Positions 1 to 8,475 are shown, numbered from the stretch's first letter. The stretch is 64,000 bases of DNA from UBA6522 sp965204155 (GCA_965204155.1 OZ241971.1:558001-622000), one strand, 5' to 3'. A program made the numbers and translations. The notes: a model not told the origin generated them from the letters alone.

Positions 1-547
1 GGCGGCCGTTGCCGATCCCGAGCGCGAGATCGGAGGGACCGATATACACACCGTCGATTCCGGGTGTCGACACGATCTCTTCCAGATTCTCCATCGCCTC
101 GGCCGTCTCTATCATGGCAAGACAGAGGATTTCGTCGTTCGCTTGCTGTGCGTAATCCGCACCTGCCGATAACAGCGCGCGCGTCGGGCCGAAACTTCGG
201 GTCCCGTCAGGCGGATAACGAACGTAGGAGACCAGCCGTTCAGCCTGCCGCCGGTTGTTGATCATCGGACAGATCACACCGTTGGCGCCGGCATCGAGCA
301 CCTTCATGATGGCGCCCGCTTCCAGCCAGGGAACGCGGACCAGCGGAACGACACGGCTGGCGCGCATCGCCTGCAGCATCGGCACGACTTCGGAATAGCC
401 GATCAGGCCGTGCTGCATGTCGATCGTGATGCTGTCATAGGGTTGCGCCGCCATGATCTCGGCAGAAAACGAATTCGCACTCGCCAACCATCCGTTGAGC
501 GTTGCCTTGCCGTCTGTCCACTTCGGCTTCAAGGCATTCGTGATCAT
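1..547 (-). CDS. HpcH/HpaI-family aldolase, partial (C-terminus beyond window)
   Basis: The reverse strand reads open from an ATG at 547 to the window edge, giving about 182 N-terminal residues of a class II pyruvate aldolase of the HpcH/HpaI (citrate lyase beta-like) family. Members cleave or form 2-keto-3-deoxy acids with a divalent metal. Family blocks seen in order are IDMQHG, LVRVPW, VICPMINN, PPDGTRSFGP, MIETAEAMENLEEI and IGPSDLALGIG; the Glu of MIET and the Asp of GPSD are the expected metal ligands. A GAGG Shine-Dalgarno sits 8 nt before the ATG. It lies 97 bp downstream of the TonB receptor on the same strand. The substrate cannot be told. Family assignment is firm. Confidence 0.88.
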   Translation of the reverse strand, partial: MITNALKPKWTDGKATLNGWLASANSFSAEIMAAQPYDSITIDMQHGLIGYSEVVPMLQAMRASRVVPLVRVPWLEAGAIMKVLDAGANGVICPMINNRRQAERLVSYVRYPPDGTRSFGPTRALLSAGADYAQQANDEILCLAMIETAEAMENLEEIVSTPGIDGVYIGPSDLALGIGNGR

Positions 548-644
548 TCCATTGTCCTCGGTTCGTTACTTGTGCACGGCTGAAACCGGCATCTGCAAAT
601 TCCAACGCAACAGGCCATGCGTTGCCACCCGGCGCCTCGGCTGA

Positions 645-2576
645 CTACAGTCCGAGGTCAAAACCAATCCGGATTCGCGCGCCGGGAGACGGAAATCCCG
701 GTGCGTCCTGATACTGCGCATCCAGTGCATTGTCGATCACGGCCCAGACAGTACGGTTTGCGGCGCGTTCGTACCGAACGGTCGCGCCGACGAGAACATA
801 GCTCGAGGCGTCAACATCGCCCGTTGGAATGGAAGTCGTCAGCCGGGGACCCACGTAGCGTGCCCTCGCGTTCACGCGCCATCGCTGCGCCGCAGACCAG
901 TCCAGGGACAGGCCGCCCATCCGCTCCGGCCGCCTGCGCAGCGGTCCGGACAGGCTCGAAATGTCCGACCATGTACTGTCGAGCGATAGCCCAATGCCCG
1001 GCGACAGTTCCAGTTCCGCCCGAATCTGGACGCCATCGATATCGATTCGGCCCCTGTTGATGTTCGTGAAGGACTCGAAATCGAAATCCACCAGGTCATC
1101 GTATCGGCTCCTGAACGTCGTCAGGATCAACTCGTTCCCGTTACCGAACACGTGCGTATACCCGGCTTCGGCACTGCGCGCCTTTTCGGCTATCAGGTCC
1201 GGATTCCCGACTAGCGGATTTCCCAGCGCGAAAAAGCTGGGCAACTTGAAGCCGTTGCCGATGTGCGCCCAGAGGCGGCTTCCCCGATCGGACACCGCCC
1301 GCGATACGCCGAACTTTCCGGACAATCGTCCGTCGATGTCGCCGTGATCCCACCGCAAGGCGAGCGTCGACGTGAAACCGCCGTTCCACTGCCTGCCGAT
1401 CTCCGCAAAGGCGGACGACACGGAGCGGGTCATCTCGAAAGGGCTGGGGAACACCGCGAAACCGAGGTCGACCGCACCCTTGTCGCTGGCATCTTCGGCA
1501 ACGAAATCGAGACCGCCGACGAACATGGCGTCACCGGGCAACTCGACGCGATTGATCCACAGCAGCTCACGCCGTTCGTAGTCGGTGATCGCCGTAAAGG
1601 CGGGCTGCCCGCCCAGAACGCCCCGCGCGACCGCGGGCATCGACGCGTTGTCGCGCAGTCGTGCGCTGCTGATGTGGACTTCGGACCTCCAGGATTCCGT
1701 CACCGGCCAATCGGCTACGGCCGCAACGGACAGCTCATCGCCGTCCGCCGTTTCGAGTTCCCTGGAAACGGCGAACTGCGGACCGCCGCTGACCTCGGAA
1801 AAACTGGTCCGGTCACGCTGCACGTGCCGCAGGTTGATTTCCCACGATCCCCGGTCGCCGAGACCGCCGGCCAACCGCGTGCCGAAACTGTCGAGGCGCA
1901 ACGAAGAACCCTCGATTTCGTCGCCGCCATCCAGCGATGAAGCGCGAAGACTCCATTCCACGTCGTTGCCGAGTTCGAAAGAGGCGCCGACGCCGGCTCG
2001 CCAATCACTTACGCTGCCGGCTTCCGCAAACACATTCGCCGATCCCGGGTCGGCCCATGCGGAACGAATCCGGATCACGCCGGCCATTGCGTCGGCGCCA
2101 TACACCGCCGACATGGTGCCCGACGCACTGTCGGCCCGATCGATCCCGTGTGCGCCCAGCATGGAGAAATCGAATGATCCGCCCCGCGTATTGGACGGAT
2201 TGTTCAGGCGGATTCCGTCCACGTACACGACCGTGAAGTTCGATTCCGCCCCCCGAAGGAAGATCTCCGAAACCCCGCCGGCCCCTCCCGGGCGGCTTAC
2301 CGAGAAACCGGGCAGGCTCCGAAAAAGTTGCTCCGTGTCGACCGGTCGCGCCACAAGGATTTCGGTACCGTCGGTGGAAACCCCTTCACCGATGGAAAAG
2401 ACCCCGTCGTCCAGACGCGTCTCAACGACGACAATTTCCTCGAGACCGGTGGATTCATCCGCTTGCGCAGCCGTCTCTGCGGCCATCCCGCAAACGCCGG
2501 TTGTCAGCGCGCTCACCCACGTGACTGTGCAGATGCGCACTCGCACGGCAGCCCCCTGCCTTCTCTTCTGCTTCAA
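645..2576 (-). CDS. TonB-dependent outer-membrane receptor, BtuB-like
   Basis: A 643-residue outer-membrane transporter with an N-terminal export signal, a TonB-box-like EEIVVVE stretch, a plug domain (DTEQLFRSLPGFSVSR, then FLRGAESNFTVVYVDGIRLN and SAVYGADAMAGVI) and a C-terminal beta-barrel. Size and plug motifs fit the vitamin B12/small siderophore group. The barrel ends in Leu instead of the usual Phe, which may be tolerated. The start is uncertain: the longest reading uses TTG at 2576; GTG at 2546 follows a G-rich stretch and gives a more ordinary signal peptide. The ligand is unknown, and I see no riboswitch upstream. The aldolase gene follows on the same strand. Confidence 0.85.
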   Translation of the reverse strand: MKQKRRQGAAVRVRICTVTWVSALTTGVCGMAAETAAQADESTGLEEIVVVETRLDDGVFSIGEGVSTDGTEILVARPVDTEQLFRSLPGFSVSRPGGAGGVSEIFLRGAESNFTVVYVDGIRLNNPSNTRGGSFDFSMLGAHGIDRADSASGTMSAVYGADAMAGVIRIRSAWADPGSANVFAEAGSVSDWRAGVGASFELGNDVEWSLRASSLDGGDEIEGSSLRLDSFGTRLAGGLGDRGSWEINLRHVQRDRTSFSEVSGGPQFAVSRELETADGDELSVAAVADWPVTESWRSEVHISSARLRDNASMPAVARGVLGGQPAFTAITDYERRELLWINRVELPGDAMFVGGLDFVAEDASDKGAVDLGFAVFPSPFEMTRSVSSAFAEIGRQWNGGFTSTLALRWDHGDIDGRLSGKFGVSRAVSDRGSRLWAHIGNGFKLPSFFALGNPLVGNPDLIAEKARSAEAGYTHVFGNGNELILTTFRSRYDDLVDFDFESFTNINRGRIDIDGVQIRAELELSPGIGLSLDSTWSDISSLSGPLRRRPERMGGLSLDWSAAQRWRVNARARYVGPRLTTSIPTGDVDASSYVLVGATVRYERAANRTVWAVIDNALDAQYQDAPGFPSPGARIRIGFDLGL

Positions 2577-2653
2577 TTCAGCCCCGACATCATAAACGGT
2601 CGCGGTCCGGACCGGCCGCCGGCTTGGACCGAATTGGCGGGGCGCAGGCTCGC

Positions 2654-4012
2654 TCAGCGCTGCGCGACCGGCACGTAATCCCGCTGGGCCGGCCCGATGT
2701 AGAGCTGCCTGGGCCGGCCGATCCGCGACTCCGGATCGCGCACCATCTCGCGCCAGTGCGCGACCCAGCCGACAGTGCGGGCGATGGCGAACATCACCGT
2801 GAACATCGACTTTGGAATGCCCAGCGCCCGGTAGATGATCCCCGAGTAGAAATCCACGTTGGGATAGAGGTTCTTCTCGATGAAGAACTCATCCCTGAGC
2901 GCAATCTGTTCCAGCTCCAGCGCCAGTTCGAACAGCGGTCCGTCCTGGCTGGCGCCGAGTTTTTCCAGCAGCCGGTGGCACATCTGGCGGATGATGGTCG
3001 CGCGCGGGTCGTAGTTCTTGTAGACCCTATGGCCGAAGCCCATCAGCCGGAACGGATCCTTGCGATCCTTGGCCCGGTCGACGTACTCGCCGATACGGCT
3101 CCGATCGCCGATCTCCTCCAGCATGTTGATCACCGCCTCGTTGGCGCCGCCGTGGGCCGGCCCCCAAAGCGCGGAGATCCCCGCGGAGACGGCCGAGTAC
3201 GGATTGGTGCCGGAGCTTCCCGCGAAACGCACCGTGGAGGTGCTGCAGTTCTGTTCGTGGTCGGCGTGAAGAATGAACAGCAGGTCCAGGGCCTGTGCAG
3301 CGACCGGATCGATGTCATGCGGGGCGGGCGGCACCGAAAAGAACATGTGCAGCAGATTGGTGCAGTAGTCCAGCTCGTTTTTCGGATAGACGAAGGGCTG
3401 CCCCAGGGAATGCTTGTAGGCCGCCGCCGCAATCGTCGGTATCTTGGCGATGATGCGGTGCGCGAAGATGTCGCGATGCCTGGCGTTCTGAATGTCCATG
3501 CGGTCGTGGTAAAACGCCGACATGCAGGCGACGACACCCGAAACCATCGCCATGGGGTGGGCGTCGTAATTGAAGCCGTTGAAGAAACGGAGGAACGACT
3601 CGTTGAGCATCGTGTGCGTGGTGATCGCCTTGTCGAACTCCGCCAGTTCATCGGTCTTTGGCAGTTCGCCGTAAAGCAGCAGATACGCCACCTCGATGAA
3701 ACTTGACTGCTTGGCAAGTTGCTCGATGGGGTAACCGCGGTACTGCAGGACCCCCTGCTCGCCGTCGATGAAGGTAATGGTGCTGGAGCAGGAGGCGGTA
3801 GAAGCAAAACCCGGGTCGTAGGTGAAGACGCCCTGGTTTCTGTACAGTTGGGAGATCTCCAGAACTTTCGGTCCGGCGGTGCCGGAGCGCTTTTGCAACT
3901 CCAACTCCGCGCCGGAACCGGATTCAACCAGACTGTAGCGCCTTTCGCCCATACGTCGCACCTGTTCCCTCGGATTTGTTTGACCGTCCTCGGCCAGAGC
4001 GGCCTTGGTCAC
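2654..4012 (-). CDS. gltA: Citrate synthase
   Basis: Condenses acetyl-CoA with oxaloacetate to open the TCA cycle. The hexameric (type II) family signature is complete: HADHEQNCSTSTVR carries the first catalytic His, GPAHGGANE the second, GFGHRVYKNYDPRA binds oxaloacetate, and NVDFYSG carries the catalytic Asp. The N-terminal region (residues 35-70, ISQLYRNQGVFTYDPGFASTASC) is typical of the long bacterial form. Length from the GTG at 4012 is 452 residues, slightly long; an ATG at 3952 (MGERRYSL) is an equally plausible start. An IS66 element sits 112 bp upstream and could separate the gene from more distal control sequences. Confidence 0.96.
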   Translation of the reverse strand: MTKAALAEDGQTNPREQVRRMGERRYSLVESGSGAELELQKRSGTAGPKVLEISQLYRNQGVFTYDPGFASTASCSSTITFIDGEQGVLQYRGYPIEQLAKQSSFIEVAYLLLYGELPKTDELAEFDKAITTHTMLNESFLRFFNGFNYDAHPMAMVSGVVACMSAFYHDRMDIQNARHRDIFAHRIIAKIPTIAAAAYKHSLGQPFVYPKNELDYCTNLLHMFFSVPPAPHDIDPVAAQALDLLFILHADHEQNCSTSTVRFAGSSGTNPYSAVSAGISALWGPAHGGANEAVINMLEEIGDRSRIGEYVDRAKDRKDPFRLMGFGHRVYKNYDPRATIIRQMCHRLLEKLGASQDGPLFELALELEQIALRDEFFIEKNLYPNVDFYSGIIYRALGIPKSMFTVMFAIARTVGWVAHWREMVRDPESRIGRPRQLYIGPAQRDYVPVAQR

Positions 4013-4116
4013 GGCGTATGCGCCCGGAACGGCGGAGGGCCTTCAAGCGCACCAGAGCCATTTAGTATAGCAGGCTGCTGAGCCACCGGGGGGCTCACTT
4101 TTTCGTGAATTGGCGT

Positions 4117-4124
4117 GAACTTTC
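4117..4124. repeat. Target-site duplication, left copy (GAACTTTC)
   Basis: Eight bases directly outside the left terminal inverted repeat, repeated exactly at 6669-6676. Eight base pairs is the duplication length known for the IS66 family. Confidence 0.92.
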
Positions 4125-4147
4125 GTAAGCGGTTAGCCGACCCCACC
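4125..4147 (+). repeat. IS66 left terminal inverted repeat
   Basis: Aligned with the reverse complement of 6646-6668, it matches at 16 of 23 positions, including the outer nine bases GTAAGCGGT without mismatch. Confidence 0.88.
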
Positions 4148-4203
4148 TTCCTTTCGCTGAGCCAAAGAGGTTGTATGACTCCTTTTGTCTAGGGAGTTGT
4201 TCG

Positions 4204-4626
4204 ATGAGGGATCCTGATGTGGACGCCAGGGGTGAAGCCCCTGGCTTGGCGGCAGCGGCCAACGGAGCGGCTGCGGTTGGGCGCAAGCGAGGGAAGCGAA
4301 AGACGCGGCGGCGATGGAGTGCGGAGGAGAAGATCCGGATCGTCCGGGAGAGCTTTGCCTCGATGGAGTCGGTGACGGCGGTGGCCGAGCGACATGCCAT
4401 CACGCGCAGGCAATTGTCGTCGTGGCGCACGCAGCTGCGCAAGGGCAAACTGGCGGCACCCCCGTCGGCGCAGGCGCAGCCGGGTGGGGCGTTCGCCGCC
4501 GTGGAGGTGGAGGAACGTTGTTCGGTTCTGATCGAGGGCCGGGGCGTGACGGTGCGGTTGGAAGGCATTGCCGATGTGTCCGGGGTCGCGGCGATCGCCG
4601 CGGCGCTGGCCGGCGGTTCGCGATGA
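4204..4626 (+). CDS. tnpA: IS66 accessory protein TnpA
   Basis: A 140-residue protein with the IS3/IS911-like helix-turn-helix seen in IS66 TnpA: a basic tract (KRGKRKTRRRWS) followed by EEKIRIVRESF, SVTAVAERHAITRRQLSSWRTQL. The likely role is DNA binding or control of transposition. I chose the ATG at 4204 because an AGGGAG ribosome site lies 7 nt upstream; an earlier ATG at 4171 adds 11 residues without support. Its TGA overlaps the tnpB ATG (ATGA), the usual IS66 translational coupling. Confidence 0.9.
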   Translation: MRDPDVDARGEAPGLAAAANGAAAVGRKRGKRKTRRRWSAEEKIRIVRESFASMESVTAVAERHAITRRQLSSWRTQLRKGKLAAPPSAQAQPGGAFAAVEVEERCSVLIEGRGVTVRLEGIADVSGVAAIAAALAGGSR

Positions 4627-4973
4627 TCTCGCCGAACGGTGCGCGGATCCTGGTGGCGAGCGAGCCGGTGGATTTTCGCAAGGGCCACGACGGGCTGGCC
4701 GCGGTGGTGCAGAACGAGCTGGGACTGGACCCGTATTCGGGGGTGGCCTATGTCTTTCGGGCCAAGCGGGCCGACCGGATCAAGGTGCTGTGGTTCGACG
4801 GCACGGGCCTGGCGCTGGCGTACAAGCGCCTGGAGGGCGGGCGGTTTGCCTGGCCGGCGGTTCGCAACGGCGTCATCCGGCTCACCCGGGCGCAGTTCGA
4901 GGCGTTGTTCGAGGGTCTGGACTGGCGCCGGGCGTGGTCCCCGAGGGTGCGCCGTCCGCGCACCGCGGCCTGA
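4623..4973 (+). CDS. tnpB: IS66 ORF2 protein TnpB
   Basis: A 116-residue protein of the IS66 Orf2 family (unrelated to the RNA-guided TnpB nucleases of IS200/IS605). Recognised by RILVASEPVDFRKGHDGLAAVV near the N-terminus, then VAYVFRAKRADRIKVLWFDGTGLALAYKRLE and FAWP. The protein is required for transposition in studied members, but its biochemical job is not settled. It starts inside the last codon of tnpA and is followed by a strong hairpin before tnpC. Confidence 0.94.
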   Translation: MISPNGARILVASEPVDFRKGHDGLAAVVQNELGLDPYSGVAYVFRAKRADRIKVLWFDGTGLALAYKRLEGGRFAWPAVRNGVIRLTRAQFEALFEGLDWRRAWSPRVRRPRTAA

Positions 4974-4999
4974 CGCCCGGGGCGGCTGCACACGGCCTG

Positions 5000-5026
5000 A
5001 TATCGGCCCGTTTTCCGGGCCGATAT
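5000..5026 (+). other. Perfect 11-bp-stem hairpin between tnpB and tnpC
   Basis: ATATCGGCCCG at 5000-5010 pairs perfectly with CGGGCCGATAT at 5016-5026 across the 5-base loop TTTTC. No T-run follows closely, so a simple intrinsic terminator is unlikely. It could limit read-through into, or translation of, the transposase gene. Confidence 0.7.
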
Positions 5027-5064
5027 TCGTTCATAACTGACTGATTTTATGATAGTATTCTGTC

Positions 5065-6639
5065 ATGCAGGCCCATCCCGAAGCGGTCGATCTCAAGGCG
5101 TTGCCCGAAGCCCATCGGGCGCTGTTCGAGCGCCAGCAAGCCGACAACGAAGAGCTTCGCGCCAGGGTCGAACTGCTCGCCGACACCAACCGCCGCCTGG
5201 AACACCTGGTCGAGGAGTTGCGCCGGGCGATTTATGACAAGCGCTCGGAGAAGCGCCCGCATGACGATCGGCAGTTGGCGTTCGAGGACCTGGAGGGCGC
5301 GGTGGCCGAGGTCGAGGAGGCCGCGGCCGCGGCGGGCGCCCAGGGGACATCGCCCGCCACCCGGCGCCGTGCCCCGCGGCGCAACCTCGGGCATCTGCCG
5401 AAGGGCCTGGAGCGGATCGAGAACGTCATCGAGCCCGATAGCACGCAATGTCCCTGCGGGTGCGGGCAGATGGCGCGCATCGGCGAGGACCGCACCGAGC
5501 GGCTGGACATCGTGCCGGCAAAGTTGCGGGTCATCGTCACGGTGCGCCCCAAGTACGCCTGCCGAAGCTGCGAGCAGGGGGTTTTCCAGGCGGCCGCGCC
5601 GGCGCACCTCATCGAGGGCGGATTGCCGACCGAGGGGGCGCTGGCGCAGGTACTCATTTCCAAGTACGCGGATCACCTTCCGCTGTACCGCCAATCGCAG
5701 ATTTACGCCCGCTCGGGCGTGAAGCTCGACCGTTCCACGCTCGCCGGCTGGGTGGGCAAGGCGTCCTTTCACCTCATCCCGGTGGTGGATCGGCTAGTCT
5801 GGCACCTGAAGCGGTCCGGGCATCTGTTCATGGACGAGACCCGGGCGCCGGTGCTGGACCCGGGCCGGGGCAAGACAAAGACGGGGTACCTGTGGGCACT
5901 GGCCCGCGATCAGCGGCCCTGGGCCGGTCCGGACCCGCCCGGCGTGGTGTTCTTCTACGCGCCCGGACGCGGCGGATATCATGCCAAGCGTTTTCTCGAG
6001 GGCTTCGAAGGCCAACTGCACGTGGACGGTTATGCCGGCTACAACGCGGTGGCGGCGCCCGGCAAGGGAGTGGTTCGCTGTTACTGCTGGGCGCACGCCA
6101 GACGCAAGCTCTGCGAGGTCCACGACAGCCACCGCTCGACCATCGCCGCCGAAGGGTTGCGGCGGATCGCCAGGATGTACGCCATCGAGAAGTCGATCCG
6201 GGGCGAGCCGCCCGAGGTCCGGCTGGCCGTGCGCCAGGCGCGGACCGCGCCGCGGGTCGAGGACTTCGGGGTGTGGCTGCGCCGGCAACGCGCCCGGATC
6301 TCGCCCAAGTCGCGACTGGGCGAGAAGCTGGCCTACATCGCCAACCACTGGGACGGGCTACAGGTGTTCCTCACCGACGGGCGCGTGGAGATGGACAACA
6401 ACGTCGTGGAGAACGCGATCCGGCCGCTGGCGCTGAGCCGCAAGAACGCACTGTTCGCCGGCCACGACGAAGGCGCCAAAGCCTGGGCGCGCATCGCCTC
6501 ATTGGTGGAAACGGCGAAGATGAACGGCGTCAACCCCCACGCCTACCTCAAGGCCACGCTCGAAGCCATCGCCAATGGCCATCCGGCCTCGGAGATCGAT
6601 CGACTGCTGCCCTGGGCCTTTACGCCAATCTCAAGCTGA
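5065..6639 (+). CDS. tnpC: IS66 transposase TnpC (DDE)
   Basis: A 524-residue transposase. An N-terminal coiled-coil-like segment (residues 20-60, then acidic to about 90) precedes a zinc-finger-like pair CPCGC (129-133) and CRSC (166-169) and the IS66 DDE core. Catalytic residues appear to be D257 (FMDETR), D321 (HVDGYAGYN) and E449 (NNVVENAIRPLALSRKN). The C-terminal tail with AWARIASLVETAKMNG and HPASEIDRLLPW is the usual IS66 C-terminal motif. No strong ribosome site precedes the ATG. The frame is intact throughout. Confidence 0.96.
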   Translation: MQAHPEAVDLKALPEAHRALFERQQADNEELRARVELLADTNRRLEHLVEELRRAIYDKRSEKRPHDDRQLAFEDLEGAVAEVEEAAAAAGAQGTSPATRRRAPRRNLGHLPKGLERIENVIEPDSTQCPCGCGQMARIGEDRTERLDIVPAKLRVIVTVRPKYACRSCEQGVFQAAAPAHLIEGGLPTEGALAQVLISKYADHLPLYRQSQIYARSGVKLDRSTLAGWVGKASFHLIPVVDRLVWHLKRSGHLFMDETRAPVLDPGRGKTKTGYLWALARDQRPWAGPDPPGVVFFYAPGRGGYHAKRFLEGFEGQLHVDGYAGYNAVAAPGKGVVRCYCWAHARRKLCEVHDSHRSTIAAEGLRRIARMYAIEKSIRGEPPEVRLAVRQARTAPRVEDFGVWLRRQRARISPKSRLGEKLAYIANHWDGLQVFLTDGRVEMDNNVVENAIRPLALSRKNALFAGHDEGAKAWARIASLVETAKMNGVNPHAYLKATLEAIANGHPASEIDRLLPWAFTPISS

Positions 6640-6645
6640 AGTCCA

Positions 6646-6668
6646 CGTGGTGTAGCGACACCGCTTAC
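6646..6668 (-). repeat. IS66 right terminal inverted repeat
   Basis: Its reverse complement begins GTAAGCGGTGTCGC and pairs with the left end at 4125-4147. Confidence 0.88.
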
Positions 6669-6676
6669 GAACTTTC
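6669..6676. repeat. Target-site duplication, right copy (GAACTTTC)
   Basis: Exact copy of 4117-4124, immediately outside the right inverted repeat. Confidence 0.92.
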
Positions 6677-6681
6677 GTGAT

Positions 6682-6906
6682 CTAGTGTCGCTCACGCGCA
6701 ACGGATGAGCGGCTGTAGCGCTTGCGGAACTTGTCTACCCGCCCGCCCGTGTCGACGATCTTTTGCGTGCCGGTGTAGAACGGATGGCACGCGGAGCAGA
6801 TTTCCACGCGCAGGTCCTTGCCCAGCGTTGACCGGGTCGTAAACTCATTGCCGCAACTGCATGTCACCTTGATTTCGGCATACGCCGGGTGGATGTCGAC
6901 TTTCAT
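6682..6906 (-). CDS. rpmE: 50S ribosomal protein L31
   Basis: A 74-residue ribosomal protein beginning MKVDIHPAYAEIKVTC and containing the L31 signature ICSACHPFYTGTQKIVDTGGRVDKF. It is the zinc-binding (C+) type, with CSC near residues 16-18 and CSAC near 37-40. The reading frame extends upstream to 6966, but homology begins at the ATG at 6906. The IS66 element lies directly downstream. No zinc-free L31 paralogue is present in the window, although a Zur-type regulator is encoded at 20167. Confidence 0.95.
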   Translation of the reverse strand: MKVDIHPAYAEIKVTCSCGNEFTTRSTLGKDLRVEICSACHPFYTGTQKIVDTGGRVDKFRKRYSRSSVARERH

Positions 6907-6979
6907 GGTTCGAACGGTCCAGCAGGAGAGGCGCGAGAGGATACTGCCCCCGACACCGGATGACAAGCGGACGCGAATG

Positions 6980-7594
6980 TCAGTCGTTGAACCCCTGCAT
7001 TCGGAGCGCTTTTTCGATCTGCGCCAATGCCTGCCCGCGGTGGCTCACGCGGTTCTTGACCTCAGCCGGCAACTCCGCCGCGGTGGCGCCCAGCCTTGGG
7101 TCGAAAAACACGGGGTCGTATCCGAAACCCGATTCGCCGCAGGGTTCCCGGGCAATAAGGCCGTGCCACTGCCCCGATCCCACCAGCGGCATCGGATCGT
7201 CCCGAGATGCAAGCGCCACGATCACGCAGCAGAAACTTGCCCCGCGCTCGGGGTCCGGTACATCCTTCATCAACTCGAGCAGTTTGGCGATGTTTGCGCG
7301 CGCGCCGCCGCCGTCGGCAAACCGGGCCGATCGCACACCCGGGGCGCCGTGCAGGGCGTCCACGGCCAGACCGGAGTCGTCCGCGATCGCCGGAAGCCCG
7401 GTCGCGGCGGCGGCATGACGGGCCTTGAGCAAGGCATTTTCCAGAAACGTCCGACCGGTCTCTTCGGGCGACGCAAGGCCGAATTCACTGCGCGACAGTA
7501 GAACCAGGCCGGTGGGCGCCAGCAATGCCCTCAATTCCCCCAACTTCCCCTTGTTGCCGCTGGCGAAAACCCAACGGTTGGAACGGCGTGTCAC
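6980..7594 (-). CDS. rdgB: RdgB/HAM1 family XTP/dITP diphosphatase
   Basis: A 204-residue house-cleaning enzyme hydrolysing ITP, dITP and XTP to monophosphates so that deaminated purines are kept out of DNA and RNA. Family motifs: FASGNKGKLGELRALL at the N-terminus (substrate/metal loop), FLENALLKARHAA, IADDSGLAVDALHGAPGVRSARFA around the catalytic Asp, and GESGFGYDPVFF. Length is normal. The ATG overlaps the stop of rph by four bases, so the two are translationally coupled. Confidence 0.95.
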   Translation of the reverse strand: MTRRSNRWVFASGNKGKLGELRALLAPTGLVLLSRSEFGLASPEETGRTFLENALLKARHAAAATGLPAIADDSGLAVDALHGAPGVRSARFADGGGARANIAKLLELMKDVPDPERGASFCCVIVALASRDDPMPLVGSGQWHGLIAREPCGESGFGYDPVFFDPRLGATAAELPAEVKNRVSHRGQALAQIEKALRMQGFND

Positions 7595-8340
7595 CGCTTG
7601 AGCACCTCGGCTTGAGCCGCAAGAAGTTCTTTCGTCCCGATCGCGGCCAGGTGCAGGAGCCGGTCCAGTTCTCCCCGCCGGAAGGCATGACCCTCCGCCG
7701 TTCCCTGCAACTCGATGTATCCGCCTGCGTCATTCATCACCACGTTCATGTCCGTCTCGGCTTCGGAGTCCTCGGGGTAGTCGAGATCCAGAACCGGCTC
7801 GCCCCGGTAGATGCCCACGGATACCGCAGCGACCTGACCGTGAATCGGGTCCCGCTTCAGCTTGCCCGCCGCCCTGAGCCGCTCCACGGCAAGCGCCAGA
7901 GCGACGTAGCCGCCGGTGATGGCGGCGGTGCGCGTCCCGCCGTCCGCCTGCAGCACGTCGCAGTCCACGGTGATGGTGCGTTCTCCCAGCGCCGAACGGT
8001 CGACCACCGCGCGAAGGCTCCGCCCGATCAGCCGCTGGATCTCCACCGTGCGGCCGCCCTGCCTGCCGCGAACGGCTTCCCGAAACGTTCGGGTATGGGT
8101 CGCACGGGGCAACATGCCGTATTCGGCCGTCACCCATCCTTCATCGCGGCCTTTCAGAAACGGCGGTACGCGTCTTTCGACGCTCGCGGTGACCAGCACC
8201 CGGGTGCCGCCGAACTCGGCCAGAACCGAGCCCTCGGCGTGGGCCACAAAGTTCGGGACGAACCGCACGGCGCGCATTTCGTCCGGCTCGCGCCCGCTGG
8301 GCCTGAGCGGCGGCTCATCCTTCATTTCCGATCCTCGCAT
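7591..8340 (-). CDS. rph: Ribonuclease PH
   Basis: Phosphorolytic 3'-5' exoribonuclease that trims tRNA and other RNA 3' ends. Diagnostic segments are PSGREPDEMRAVRFVPNF, GSVLAEFGGTRVLVTASVE, GWVTAEYGMLPRATHTR, IQRLIGRSLRAVVD, DCDVLQADGGTRTAAITGGYVAL and DLDYPEDSEAETDMNVVM. The frame is open to 8379, but the conserved region starts near MRPSGR, so I place the start at the ATG at 8340 (8325 is possible). It is followed directly by rdgB and reads away from the LysR gene, leaving about 120 bp of AT-rich divergent promoter. Confidence 0.95.
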   Translation of the reverse strand: MRGSEMKDEPPLRPSGREPDEMRAVRFVPNFVAHAEGSVLAEFGGTRVLVTASVERRVPPFLKGRDEGWVTAEYGMLPRATHTRTFREAVRGRQGGRTVEIQRLIGRSLRAVVDRSALGERTITVDCDVLQADGGTRTAAITGGYVALALAVERLRAAGKLKRDPIHGQVAAVSVGIYRGEPVLDLDYPEDSEAETDMNVVMNDAGGYIELQGTAEGHAFRRGELDRLLHLAAIGTKELLAAQAEVLKR

Positions 8341-8405
8341 GGGTGGGGCGCATATCCTAACCCGCAACTCCCGCCACACGACTCCCCGACCCGGAGATTT
8401 TCATA

Positions 8406-8418
8406 AATCAAATTGATT
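8406..8418. promoter_or_regulatory. Possible LysR operator, AATCAAATTGATT
   Basis: A palindrome with 6-bp arms (AATCAA / TTGATT) around one base, in the divergent rph/lysR intergenic region. An 11/13 match (AATCATATTTATT) lies at 9454-9466, before the first gene of the cluster that follows the regulator. A related TTGCT-N3-A/G-N-GAT element lies after each copy (8426-8438 and 9489-9501, 10 of 13 identical). The match suggests one regulator acting at both places; this is inference. Confidence 0.4.
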
Positions 8419-8436
8419 GTTTTTATTGCTGATAAG

Positions 8437-8462
8437 ATGCACTGCTTATAGATGTAGTGCAT
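8437..8462. promoter_or_regulatory. Inverted repeat ATGCACT/AGTGCAT ahead of the LysR start
   Basis: Arms of 7 bp at 8437-8443 and 8456-8462 with a 12-base spacer. It covers the region just before the preferred start at 8476, where a bound regulator or an RNA hairpin could lower expression. Autoregulation is common in LysR genes. Confidence 0.4.
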
Positions 8463-8475
8463 GGGCGGTGGCGGC

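Larger units (their letters stand above)
4125..6668 (+). mobile_element. Complete IS66-family insertion sequence, 2544 bp
   Basis: A full IS66 element with the family arrangement tnpA-tnpB-tnpC in one direction, imperfect terminal inverted repeats starting GTAAGCGGT, and a perfect 8-bp target duplication GAACTTTC. All three reading frames are open and the DDE residues of the transposase are present, so it may still be mobile. It is inserted between rpmE (stop 13 bp beyond its right end) and gltA (start 112 bp from its left end), and breaks no gene. Confidence 0.95.

Noticed and set aside
4079..4103. TGAGCC...GGCTCA hairpin followed by CTTTTT on the plus strand
   Set aside because: It looks like an intrinsic terminator, but no plus-strand gene ends before it, and in the direction of the gltA/rpmE transcripts the T-run is on the wrong side.
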